A stretch of DNA of 64,000 bases, from the NCBI RefSeq assembly GCF_027944005.1, contig NZ_AP027204.1, forward strand, positions 930,001 to 994,000, written 5' to 3'. The notes beneath the pieces are model-generated. The model was given only the letters and a program-made list of their open reading frames with translations. It did not search any database and was not told the DNA's origin. Made by a program: the position numbers and the translations under genes. Numbering within the stretch: the stretch's first letter is position 1; each line of letters begins with the position of its first letter. The DNA is from Polynucleobacter sp. SHI8. GTDB taxonomy: Bacteria; Pseudomonadota; Gammaproteobacteria; Burkholderiales; Burkholderiaceae. Below are positions 24,517-34,400 of this stretch, one piece after another.

Positions 24517-26235
24517 TTATTTCACTGAGTAAAGACGTAAACGTTCGTCTTTGTCACTATCACGACGATCTTCCCACAGTAAAGTTAAGCGTTGTTGATT
24601 GAGGATGGCTGAAGCCTTCGCTTCTTCTGCGGAGTGGGTGAGCATCAGATCACATTCTGGATCATCCTTTAAGGGCAATCTCGTGAAATATACAAATGAT
24701 GCTAATTGCGAATCGCCTAAAAAGGAACTATCGATACACCGAAACTTGCTTGGCAGGGCTTTGGCAAAACGCTGTGCCACAGGTTGATAGGTTTTAGCGT
24801 AATTGATTGTCGGTAACCATAAAGTCATGAGAAGCACCCACATCAAGGTTGTGCCCGATGCAGAAATCACCAAACAACGCCAAATGACTTTAGGAGCTCG
24901 GGACATGCGCCAACGAATAATCAAAAACCAAATTGCGGTAATCATCATTGCAACGAGCAAATCCAAAGCATCGAACTTAGCTACGAATCCTGGTAAATAA
25001 CGCGCTACATTATTAGCTGTAGCCTCAGGATAGCCAGTTAATTTAGCCAGCCAAATCATCCAAATAAAACCCGCAACTACCGTAAATGAGAGTAGGGAGA
25101 GCCAATCAATAAAGCTGATTAAACCGCGACGTAAAAAAGGTAAACCAAAAGCAGCCAAAATCGACATCGCTGGAATGAGGAGCATCAGATAGCGCTCACT
25201 CAAGTCTTGATTAAATAAAAACAGAATCAGTTCCGCTAATAAGATCAATCCAGGAATAATGAGATGAGAAGCATTAAGACCTGCGCGACCATTTTTGGTC
25301 CAAATATAAATACTCCAAAAACACAGAGGCCAAACAGGCCAGGTATAACTCCAAAAGTTAATTCCCAAGAACTCAAGACTATTGAGAGTAACGAACCCAT
25401 GAAATTGATAGATTCCCCACCAAACATCCATGGCTTCATGAATGCGATCTGCAGGAGCATGGTTGAGTGTCCACAGAATCGGCCAAAGACTGAGCATCAG
25501 ACCAAAAGCAGTTAGCAGAGGGGCGACCCAAGCATAAACAATGTTCTTTTTACGAAGATGAAAACTCACCAGACTTGCAAGACATAACAGAATAGCCGTC
25601 CAAAGATTTCCGGATAAGGCAATCACCCCAAGAGCAGTACCGGCAATAGAGCCCCCCTGAATCGGTTTATCAAAGCCTCGCATGGAGCCATAGAGTAAGA
25701 GACTAATACCGAGCAGTTCGACAATCAGAGGTGACGCCTCATGTACCCGAATCGCCAGACCAATACAGGCTAGGAAGATTAATAAAGCACCATCCGCAAT
25801 CGTTTTGCCATATTCTTTTGGCGTTGGTTCACCACCAAATGCAAATGCCATCGGTTGAACCTCACTGCGACGCGCCAATAAGTAGGTGGCATACCAAATA
25901 AGTAATGTAGTGCCTAAAAAGCACAAACCAGAGATTAAACGAGCGGCATTGATCTCACCAATGATCGGCCCCAAGTAATGAATCGATAAGCCACCAATCC
26001 AATAAGGCAAAGGTGGCCCCGCAATCGCATCACGACCAGAAATATGAGGGAAGAGCCAATCTTGTAGATTGCCATGTGCCATGGTCCACATGACACCAAA
26101 ACCCTCCGCATCATCATTTTTCCAAGGGTCATGAGAAAACAGACCAGAGAGGGCATACACCAGTGTTAGTGCCACCATAATAATGCGGGGCATACTGGCG
26201 GTTGCTGCAGCAGATAATTTGAGGGTTTTATTCAT
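24517..26235 (-). CDS. GT39/ArnT-like polytopic membrane glycosyltransferase
   Basis: The longest frame starts at 26256, but that start lies inside the rpmE2 terminator hairpin, so the ATG at 26235 (MNKTLKL) is preferred, giving 572 residues. It has roughly twelve hydrophobic segments. The first periplasmic loop carries the acidic motif of PMT/ArnT-type glycosyltransferases (SHDPWKNDDAEGFGVMW), and a soluble C-terminal part follows (PVAQRFAKALPSKFRCIDS). Such enzymes move a sugar from a polyprenyl carrier onto lipid A, protein or other acceptors at the periplasmic face. The acceptor is unknown. Confidence 0.78.
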   Translation of the reverse strand: MNKTLKLSAAATASMPRIIMVALTLVYALSGLFSHDPWKNDDAEGFGVMWTMAHGNLQDWLFPHISGRDAIAGPPLPYWIGGLSIHYLGPIIGEINAARLISGLCFLGTTLLIWYATYLLARRSEVQPMAFAFGGEPTPKEYGKTIADGALLIFLACIGLAIRVHEASPLIVELLGISLLLYGSMRGFDKPIQGGSIAGTALGVIALSGNLWTAILLCLASLVSFHLRKKNIVYAWVAPLLTAFGLMLSLWPILWTLNHAPADRIHEAMDVWWGIYQFHGFVTLNSLEFLGINFWSYTWPVWPLCFWSIYIWTKNGRAGLNASHLIIPGLILLAELILFLFNQDLSERYLMLLIPAMSILAAFGLPFLRRGLISFIDWLSLLSFTVVAGFIWMIWLAKLTGYPEATANNVARYLPGFVAKFDALDLLVAMMITAIWFLIIRWRMSRAPKVIWRCLVISASGTTLMWVLLMTLWLPTINYAKTYQPVAQRFAKALPSKFRCIDSSFLGDSQLASFVYFTRLPLKDDPECDLMLTHSAEEAKASAILNQQRLTLLWEDRRDSDKDERLRLYSVK

Positions 26236-26241
26236 AGTAAC

Positions 26242-26268
26242 AAAAAAGGCAGCCATCCGGCTGCCTTT
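26242..26268 (-). terminator. intrinsic terminator after rpmE2
   Basis: On the minus strand GGCAGCC and GGCTGCC pair in a perfect 7-bp GC-rich stem with a 4-base loop, followed by a run of six T. It lies 18 bases after the rpmE2 stop and argues against the upstream start of the next gene. Confidence 0.9.
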
Positions 26269-26285
26269 GTTTGGTTATCCAATCA

Positions 26286-26555
26286 TTACTTAGCAGTAGC
26301 TTTACCACTAGCTTTGGAGCCGAATTTTTGTTTGAACTTCTCAACACGACCTGCGGTATCCATAATCTTTTGGGTACCCGTATAAAAGGGATGTGATTCA
26401 GAAGAAGTTTCAATTTTTGAAAGAGGATACTCTTTACCGTCTTCCCACTTGATTGTTTCACGAGTAGAAATCGTAGAGCGAGTTTTAAAGCTGAAATTGT
26501 TTGATACATCAACAAACACAACTTCTCTGTAATCTGGGTGAATACCTGGTTTCAT
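26286..26555 (-). CDS. rpmE2: 50S ribosomal protein L31 type B
   Basis: The 89-residue protein has the L31 core (MKPGIHPDYREVVFVDVSNNFSF, later SESHPFYTGTQKIMDTAGRVEKF) and lacks the zinc-binding CxxC of type A L31. It is therefore the zinc-free type B form. A Lys/Ala-rich tail (KQKFGSKASGKATAK) extends the C terminus. Its place between rho and a membrane gene, with its own terminator, is usual in beta-proteobacteria, where rho-rpmE neighbours are common. Confidence 0.95.
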   Translation of the reverse strand: MKPGIHPDYREVVFVDVSNNFSFKTRSTISTRETIKWEDGKEYPLSKIETSSESHPFYTGTQKIMDTAGRVEKFKQKFGSKASGKATAK

Positions 26556-26685
26556 GATAGTTCCTTAAATGATGAGGTAGCCATTGCAAAGGTCAACTGA
26601 CACAATCCAATACTTTCCCACGAAAACGATAATTATGACATAAAACTACACAAAAAGGCAGTTTTATGCCAAAAAACTGACCTAA

Positions 26686-27948
26686 TTAGCCTCCGCGACG
26701 CATTAAGTCGAAGAATTCCGCATTATTTTTAGTCGATTTGAGTTTATCAACGATAAAGTTCATCGCTTCGATGTCATCCATATCGGCGAGTAATTTACGC
26801 AAAATCCACACTTTTTGCAAAATATCTGGTTTGATCAAGAGTTCTTCACGACGAGTACCGGACTTATTGAGGTTAATCGCAGGATAGACACGACGTTCCG
26901 CTAAGCGACGCTCTAAGTGCACCTCTAAGTTACCCGTACCTTTAAATTCTTCATAGATCAAATCATCCATACGGCTACCAGTTTCAATTAGAGCTGTAGC
27001 GATAATCGTGAGTGATCCACCTTCTTCGATATTACGGGCTGCACCAAAGAAACGTTTTGGACGTTGCAGCGCATTTGCATCCACACCACCAGAGAGCACT
27101 TTTCCGGAAGAAGGTACGACCGTATTGTAGGCACGAGCTAAACGCGTAATAGAGTCAAGCAAAATAATCACATCTTTTTTCATTTCCACGAGACGTTTAG
27201 CTTTTTCGATCACCATTTCAGCAACTTGCACGTGACGCACAGCAGGTTCATCGAAGGTAGAGGCAACCACTTCACCGCGCACGGAGCGCTGCATTTCGGT
27301 GACTTCCTCAGGACGCTCATCGACAAGTAACACAATCAAAATAGCGTCAGGATGATTGGTAGAGATTGCATGGGCGACGTGTTGCATCATGACCGTCTTA
27401 CCGGATTTAGGCGAAGCAACAATTAAGCCACGCTGACCAAAACCGATTGGGGAGATCATATCGATGATACGACCCGTTAAATTTTCTTCCGCCTTAATAT
27501 CGCGCTCCAAATGCATTGGACGATCAGGATGAAGCGGCGTTAAGTTTTCAAACATGATCCGGTTCTTCAGTGCTTCCGGAGCGATGTCATTGACCTTATC
27601 TACTTTGACAAGAGCAAAGTAGCGTTCACCTTCTTTTGGTGTTCTGACTTCACCTTCTACGGCATCACCCGTATGCAGATTAAAACGACGAATCTGGGCA
27701 GGGGAGATATAAATATCATCAGGGGAGGCAAGATAGGAAGATTCAGGGGATCTTAAGAAACCAAATCCATCTGGCAGCACTTCTAAAACACCATCACCAA
27801 ATACCGTTTCGCCATTTTTGGCACGATTCTTCAGAATCGCGAACATCAGTTCTTGTTTACGCATCCTTTGGGTATTTTCAATTTCAAGGGAGGCGGCCAT
27901 TTCTAAAAGTTGAGAAACGTGCAGAATTTTTAATTCAGTTAGTTGCAT
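26686..27948 (-). CDS. rho: transcription termination factor Rho
   Basis: The 420-residue protein has the N-terminal Rho RNA-binding domain (LTELKILHVSQLLEMA, then DGFGFLRSPESSYL). The ATPase core contains a Walker A (ASPKSGKTVMM), a Walker B region (VIILLDSITRLARAYN) and the Q/R-loop stretches, all standard. It acts as a hexameric RNA helicase that releases RNA from RNA polymerase. A leader of about 230 bases separates it from trxA. It holds the tRNA-like element and the trxA terminator and may include the autoregulatory sites common to rho genes. Confidence 0.97.
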   Translation of the reverse strand: MQLTELKILHVSQLLEMAASLEIENTQRMRKQELMFAILKNRAKNGETVFGDGVLEVLPDGFGFLRSPESSYLASPDDIYISPAQIRRFNLHTGDAVEGEVRTPKEGERYFALVKVDKVNDIAPEALKNRIMFENLTPLHPDRPMHLERDIKAEENLTGRIIDMISPIGFGQRGLIVASPKSGKTVMMQHVAHAISTNHPDAILIVLLVDERPEEVTEMQRSVRGEVVASTFDEPAVRHVQVAEMVIEKAKRLVEMKKDVIILLDSITRLARAYNTVVPSSGKVLSGGVDANALQRPKRFFGAARNIEEGGSLTIIATALIETGSRMDDLIYEEFKGTGNLEVHLERRLAERRVYPAINLNKSGTRREELLIKPDILQKVWILRKLLADMDDIEAMNFIVDKLKSTKNNAEFFDLMRRGG

Positions 27949-28047
27949 AGTCTGGAGTAGTTGTAGTGATTAAAGAATTGCCATATTGAGATTGGCTAGA
28001 TGAGAGAGGGTTGAGAAACTATAAATATAAAACACCAATAATAAGAG

Positions 28048-28153
28048 GGGGAGGTAGCCGAATGGCAACAGGTAGACTTAAATTAACATCACACTTAAAT
28101 CTATGTTTGAGATGATTCTAACACTATAAATTCAATAGCTACAAATTTCCCCC
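28048..28153 (+). other. tRNA-Leu-like element in the rho-trxA spacer
   Basis: The left end (28048-28080) reads like the 5' half of a class II tRNA: a G-rich acceptor strand, then TAGCCGAATGGCAACAGGTAG (D-arm-like), then GACTTAA as in tRNA-Leu(TAA) anticodon loops. The right end has TTCAATA, a T-loop-like heptamer, and TTTCCCCC, which can pair with the left acceptor strand. The T-stem, however, cannot pair, and the element is about 20 bases too long. It may be a decayed tRNA or a chance fold. It lies antisense to the rho leader. Confidence 0.25.
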
Positions 28154-28156
28154 ACT

Positions 28157-28186
28157 AAAAAACAACAGTAGGGGAATGGTTGTTTT
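28157..28186 (-). terminator. probable intrinsic terminator of trxA
   Basis: On the minus strand AAAACAAC pairs with GTTGTTTT around a 12-base loop and the 3' arm runs into six T. The stem begins at the trxA stop codon. It is AT-rich, so moderate in strength. The loop bases CCCC plus downstream GGGG could form an alternative stem. Confidence 0.5.
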
Positions 28187-28511
28187 ACAAATGGGAGTCT
28201 AAAAATGCTGTTAATTGTGATTTTGCGAGAGCACCGACTTTTTGCGCAGCGATTTCGCCATTCTTAAACAGGATCAAAGTAGGGATACCACGAATCCCAA
28301 ATTTTGCTGGAATCTCTTGATTTTCATCAACATTAATTTTTGCAATTTGAATTTTGTCACCATATTCTTTTGCCACTTCTTCCAGAATTGGGGCAATCAT
28401 TTTGCAAGGGCCGCACCATTCCGCCCAAAAGTCTAATAAGACGGGCTTACCGGCTTGAACGACATCGGTTTCAAATGAACTGTCTGTGATATGTTTAATT
28501 GCTTCGCTCAT
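28185..28511 (-). CDS. trxA: thioredoxin
   Basis: A standard 108-residue thioredoxin with the active site WCGPC (Cys33, Cys36), the buried Asp in VLLDFWA and the cis-Pro loop GIRGIPTLILF. It reduces protein disulfides in the cytoplasm using electrons from thioredoxin reductase, which is not in this window. trxA directly upstream of rho is a common order in beta- and gamma-proteobacteria. Confidence 0.96.
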   Translation of the reverse strand: MSEAIKHITDSSFETDVVQAGKPVLLDFWAEWCGPCKMIAPILEEVAKEYGDKIQIAKINVDENQEIPAKFGIRGIPTLILFKNGEIAAQKVGALAKSQLTAFLDSHL

Positions 28512-28639
28512 GATGCTTCCTTCATTATTATTTAAAAGTAATACGAAATACTTGTAAGATAAGAGTTAGATTTATTTAACTATATTGAATATCTTAACCT
28601 AAAACACTTTAATTCTCTCGCTAGAAAAATATTTTTAAT

Positions 28640-31492
28640 ATGTCATTGATAGAAAGAAGTGTCTTAGCGCATCATGGTGCATTGCAAGATGTGGCAAAAG
28701 CAATCTGGGCGCATGCACAGCAATGTGGTCAATCACCCATTGTTTTAACATCGACTTCAGGCCCCATTACCGATCTACGAAAACTACTCGAAACATCTAG
28801 GCCGACTGCGATTGATCCGAAGATTGCCTTTTTACCCAAAATACTCAGTGTGTCTGATTGGTTGGAAAAAACACCGAGTTTGCTCACACTTCCCCCAGTC
28901 CTCAGTTCTTTGCAGCGATGGGAAAAAGTGTATGGTGAGCTTGCAAAGCATCCCAAAATTCAACGTCAGTTTGGCGTCATTGGCGAAGGTGGACGATGGG
29001 CGTTGACCAAAGCGATTGTGCAGGCATGTGATTTTTTAACACAAGCCAATATTGCCTTTGCTCCCCCAAAACCCCAGCATCAAGATCAAACCTACGAACA
29101 CGTGCAAGCGCAATTAGATGCCATCATTCATCAGGCTTATAAAAATGATACGGCATATGCTAATGAAGAAGGGCAACTTATTTTTGCCTTTTGGAAATAC
29201 CTCACACGTACAGAAGATTCTTTGGTGCGAGAGCGCATGGCATATCAATATCGTCAACAAGAACTTGCAACAGCAAACCCACCACCCCTCGTGTGGTTAG
29301 ACATGGCAACACCAACCAAAACCGTACAGACTATTCAAGCTGAATTCTTAAATGCGTATGCTCAGCATCAAGCAGTACTTAAGATTGGGATCAATTGGCA
29401 ACAAAGTGCCTTATGGCCAGAGTGCATCACAAAAACAACCAGTGACTTTGACGCCGCAACTATTGCACAAATACAAACGAATCGTCAGAAACATCAACAG
29501 CCAACATGGCGCATCATCAAACAGCCAAATTTTGAGAAGATGGCCTGGGCGGCACTTGCGTGTATAGAAGAGCACATCCAACATGAACGAAACGACATTG
29601 CTATCGTTGCCCAAGATCGATTAGTTGCAAGAAGAGTACGAGCGTTGCTGGCGCGTTATGGCGATCGCATCTCCATCAAAGACCCCACCGGTTGGAAACT
29701 CGCCACTACCAGTGCGGCAGCAGCGGTGCAGAGTTATCTGCAACTGATTGCTAGTTCTGAAGGGCCGAGTCTTGTGACCTTCATTGGTTTTTTAAAAAAT
29801 CCGATGCTGGATTGGCAAGTCTTGCTTGCAGCACATACACAAAATCAAACCATCGATCATCTTGATTTTTCGTGGTGGATGGAAAGTCGACTCTTAGCGA
29901 ACCAAGTCGGAATAGGGTGGCAAGAGTTACAGTCCGCTTTTGCACAAGAGAGTAGACATGATGAACATTCACAGAGTGCGGATTATCGCCAGATTGCTCA
30001 GGCAATACTCACCCAATTACAAAGTTTTAGTATTGCTTGGCAAAATTCACAATCCACTAGTCAAGAATGGGTGGATCGATTAAAGGAGCATTTAGACAGT
30101 TTTGGCATGATTGATACCTTAACCGAAGATGAAGCAGGTCAAAGTTATTTGAACATGTTGGATGAGTTACGTGAATTACAAGAAGAAACTCTAAAGAATA
30201 GCGCATGGACGAGTCTTTTAGATCAGTGGATTGATCAAGCATCCTATACCCAAAAATCCCCCAAAAAATCCGTCAATATTTCTTTTATTACCTTATCCGC
30301 GATTCGTTTTCATCATTATTCAGCCGTGGTGTTTATAGGTTGTGATGCAAAGCAGTTGCCAAGTAATAAAGATTACGGCTCCATCTTTTCAAGGGCGATG
30401 TTAAAAGAGCTTGATCAAGATTTACCAGAAGCAGAGTACATTCAACAAGCCAGAGATCTCTCGCAGTTACTCACCACCCATGCACATGTCGATTTGTTAT
30501 GGCAAGAGTATCAACAAGCACAAGAAAAAAACCGCATATGTCCTTGGTTAGCAAGATTGCAAATCGACATGCCTTCTTTAGATAAATCGATTGCTATTTA
30601 TGAAGGTGATGAACAAAGTCAACCCCAACCCCAATCGAGCACACCGATTCTCTTGCCAGGGCTATTACCCAACAAACTCAGTCCAAGTGCATATAAAGCC
30701 TTGCGCGCTTGCCCATATCAATTTTATGTATCGTATGTATTGGGACTAAGGTCCCCGAAAGCTTTACAAGATCCATCTGAGTTTGGGCAAATTGGGAGTG
30801 CCTTGCATGCCATCTTGCACCAGTTTTATCAAGAGTATCAACAACAAACATTTTCAGACCCAATCAGTCAGCGTCAATGGATGATGGATCATTTGGAAGG
30901 AATTTCAAAAGAGCAGTGGAAAATTCTTATCGAACAAAATGGGCAATTATTTGCAGATCAACAAAAGTGGTTCAAACAAATTGAGTCTTTAGTGGATTGG
31001 CAATTGGACCTAGAAAAGAACAGCTTTACATTTGTAGAATCAGAAAAAGACGTAGAGTTTAAGTTGCAACTGAGTAGTGGTGAATTAATTACCATTTATG
31101 GTCGGGTAGATCGTGTGGATAGCAATGATAATTCAGAGCTACAAGTTTGGGACTATAAATTGAAAGATGGTAAAGATTTAAAAATATTTAATAAGCATCT
31201 CTGGGATAATCCGCAGATCTTGATCTACAGTAAAGCTCTTTCGGAGACCCATCATTACCGCCATCAAAATGTGAAGCAGGCGGGTTGGGTCAGTTTACGA
31301 GAAGCGAAAGAAGCACAAAGAGACTTCAAGTTGGCTGTCACTCCAGACATCTTAGATAAGATGGAAAATCAAATCCGTGAGGATCTGGATCAAGTTTGGA
31401 CAGGTATAGCCATGCCAGCGAATGGCCCTCAGCAGGTTTGTAAGTATTGTGATGCACGTGGCATTTGCAGAAAAGGAATGTGGGAAGCATGA
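28640..31492 (+). CDS. AddB-like PD-(D/E)XK nuclease
   Basis: The 950-residue protein has a degenerate helicase-like N-terminal region and a C-terminal PD-(D/E)XK nuclease of the RecB/AddB type: LRACPYQFYVSYVLGL, GSALHAILHQF and LQVWDYKLKDG carry the cysteine and the Asp/Lys of the active site. A final cluster CKYCDARGIC supplies three more cysteines for the 4Fe-4S cluster that staples AddB-type nucleases. The start ATG at 28640 has no good ribosome site. It overlaps the next gene by four bases. Together they should resect double-strand breaks in place of RecBCD. Confidence 0.85.
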   Translation: MSLIERSVLAHHGALQDVAKAIWAHAQQCGQSPIVLTSTSGPITDLRKLLETSRPTAIDPKIAFLPKILSVSDWLEKTPSLLTLPPVLSSLQRWEKVYGELAKHPKIQRQFGVIGEGGRWALTKAIVQACDFLTQANIAFAPPKPQHQDQTYEHVQAQLDAIIHQAYKNDTAYANEEGQLIFAFWKYLTRTEDSLVRERMAYQYRQQELATANPPPLVWLDMATPTKTVQTIQAEFLNAYAQHQAVLKIGINWQQSALWPECITKTTSDFDAATIAQIQTNRQKHQQPTWRIIKQPNFEKMAWAALACIEEHIQHERNDIAIVAQDRLVARRVRALLARYGDRISIKDPTGWKLATTSAAAAVQSYLQLIASSEGPSLVTFIGFLKNPMLDWQVLLAAHTQNQTIDHLDFSWWMESRLLANQVGIGWQELQSAFAQESRHDEHSQSADYRQIAQAILTQLQSFSIAWQNSQSTSQEWVDRLKEHLDSFGMIDTLTEDEAGQSYLNMLDELRELQEETLKNSAWTSLLDQWIDQASYTQKSPKKSVNISFITLSAIRFHHYSAVVFIGCDAKQLPSNKDYGSIFSRAMLKELDQDLPEAEYIQQARDLSQLLTTHAHVDLLWQEYQQAQEKNRICPWLARLQIDMPSLDKSIAIYEGDEQSQPQPQSSTPILLPGLLPNKLSPSAYKALRACPYQFYVSYVLGLRSPKALQDPSEFGQIGSALHAILHQFYQEYQQQTFSDPISQRQWMMDHLEGISKEQWKILIEQNGQLFADQQKWFKQIESLVDWQLDLEKNSFTFVESEKDVEFKLQLSSGELITIYGRVDRVDSNDNSELQVWDYKLKDGKDLKIFNKHLWDNPQILIYSKALSETHHYRHQNVKQAGWVSLREAKEAQRDFKLAVTPDILDKMENQIREDLDQVWTGIAMPANGPQQVCKYCDARGICRKGMWEA

Positions 31493-34400
31493 TTGACGAA
31501 CTGACCAAAATTTCCTGTGACCCTAAAGAATCTGTTGTGGTGGAGGCCTGTGCAGGTAGTGGTAAAACTTGGCTGCTTATTTCTAGGATCTTTCGCTTAC
31601 TCTTGATAGGTGTTAAACCAAGTCAAATTTTAGCTATCACATTTACTCGCAAAGCCGCGCAGGAGATGAATGATCGTTTGGCCACACTTCTATTAGAGAT
31701 GCATCAAAAACCAGATGCCGAAGTCCTCCAAGAGTTAATGATTCGGGGCTTAAGTGCAGAAGAAGCTCAGCAACAATTACCCCATGCTAGAGCCCTATAT
31801 GAAGAAGTATTAACTCAGCCCCAAGTGATTGCCATGGAAACCTTCCATGGTTGGTTTAGCAGAGTGAGCTCAGCTGCACCAATTACCTCTGGCATTGTCA
31901 ATCAAGGAAGTCTTAGAGAAGATCGACAACGCTTATTAAAAGAAGCGATGGCCGATTGGTGGAAGCAACTTGGTGCTGGCGAAGGTGAGTTTGCAATACT
32001 ACAAGAACATTACTTACGCCTATTGGAATTGATTTCTAAAAAAACAGCTGACGCGTTTTTAGAGGGTCCTTCGAGTATTTTGGAGCAATTGAGCGCTTGG
32101 CAACAGTATGTGGATTCGTTACCAGGAGGTAAAGATCCACTACAAATGCTAGAAGAAAAATTACCTCTTTTGCATCAACCAAGTCCTTGTCACAATTTAC
32201 AAGACGAAACTCAATTTGATTGGCAAGGTTTACGAACATGCTATCAATGGTATTCGCAAAGTTTGGCTAGTAACGATGTGAAGCTAACAATACCCCTAAG
32301 ACAATTATTAGATGCTCAACAAGCAGGAGCTCAGGAAGAAACTTTAATCCATCTGCTCAAGTCGGCATTACTTAATAAAACAGCACCTCACAACCCAAAA
32401 CCGGTTGTCTTAAATTGTTCTACAGCTTTAAATAATATTTTGACAGATGCCGGACGAGCAGATTTGCAGACTGAAATTCCAAGGCTATTTAGAGTTTGGC
32501 TTGATTTACTGGATAGATATAAAGATTGGCAAAAAGAACAAAACCTTTATCAACTCAATCAGTCATGGATCATCTTAGGAACCTCGATTGCGAACCACTT
32601 CCGAGAATATAAAAAGAATCACCGCATTCTGGACTTCAATGATCTTGAGATGAATGTCGCGCAGTTATTAAAAGATGAAGTGCTTGCGAGTTATATTCAA
32701 GTAAGGCTCGATGCCAAATATAAACATATCTTGATTGATGAGTTTCAGGACACGAATCCTACCCAATGGATGATTCTGAAAGCTTGGTTAAGTGGGTATG
32801 GCACAGCAGGAGACCTGCCGAAAATATTTGTGGTGGGGGATCCTAAGCAGTCCATTTATCGTTTTCGTAAAGCAGATGCACGCTTATTTAAAGCCGTACA
32901 AGATTTCCTGCAAAAGGATTACAAAGCAAAACTACTCAATAAAGACGATACAAGACGCAATCCACCGGCTGTTGTTCAAGCCGTCAATCAAGTCTTTACC
33001 CAAGTGAAAGAACAAATTCCCGATTACCGGTTTATCAATCATCAAACCCTCTGGAAGAACCATCCAAAGACGCCTCTCGATACAGAGGTATTTTGCCTAG
33101 AGCTGATACCCAAGATTGGCACAGAAACTGCTTCTGAAAACAGAAATCCATTTCAGGAAGGGCTATTAGATAGCACCCGAGGAGCAGCCGCACAGCAAAA
33201 CTTAATGGAAGCCAAACAAGTCGCTAGCATCATCCGTCATTGGTTAGCCACCAAATACGTAAAAGATGATCAGAGTGAATCAGGAGTTCGAACAGCGAAC
33301 CCAAGTGATTTTTATATTCTAGTCCGCAACAAAACCCATGTCCTAGAAATGGAGACAGCCCTGAGGATCTATGGACTGCCATATCAAAGTCCCCGTAAGG
33401 GCGGATTATTGCAAACCTTAGAGGCAGCCGATATTCGTGCGCTCCTCAATGTATTACTCACTCCGAGTAATAATTTGGCTCTGGCTCAAGTATTGCGAAG
33501 TCCGATATTTTCCTGCGATGAGCAACAGTTACAACAATTAGCGAGTTTGGCGAATAAGCAATCTTGGTGGAATCATCTAGAGCATATTCCGCAAGAAAAT
33601 ATGCAAAAAGCGCATCGCTTACTGAATCGTTGGCGAGGACTTGCGAATCACATGCCAGTACATGATTTACTCGATTGTATCTATGAAGAGGGTGAGGTGT
33701 ATAAAAATTACACCAGAGTTTGCCCGCCGCTGATGCATACCAAGGTGCTTGCGAATCTAGAAGCGTTTTTGAAGCTGGCATTAGATACCAATGGCGGAAG
33801 ATATCCATCCTTAAGTCGATTGATTGAAGAGTTACAAATACTCACGAAGGGATTGGAAACCGAAACTCCCGATGAGGGGGAAGTACTAGAAGCGAGTGAT
33901 GAAGAAGACGATGAGGATATAGAGGCGGATCAAACCGCTATTAAGATCATGACCATTCATGCGGCGAAGGGATTGGAAGCCCCATTTGTGTTTTTAATGA
34001 ATACCAACTATGTTCCATCAGAAAAAGACAGTACCGGTGTTTTAATGGATTGGCCCACCAATCAAAATGCACCAAACCTCATGTTCGCTTATCAAAAAGA
34101 CGGCTTGAATACCATCCTACAGCCGATAAAAGACGAAGAGAACCAAATTGCACAAAGAGAAAATGCCAATTTACTCTATGTGGCCATGACTCGTTCGAAA
34201 CAAAGTTTTGTGGCATGTGGCAATGGTGATTTAAAAGATAAATCTTGGTATGCACTGATGATGAGGGCGCAAATAGCCGTTAAGTCCATCGCGGATATTG
34301 TGCCTGAAGAAGAACATCTCCCGATAGCAATCCAAGCAACATCTATTGTCAATGACACTCGGTTGAAGTTCCCGGAGATTCCAAAGATACCATTCAAAGA

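Noticed and set aside
28048..28153. Calling a functional tRNA gene in the rho-trxA spacer
   Set aside because: The T stem does not pair and the length is wrong, so only a low-confidence tRNA-like element is reported.
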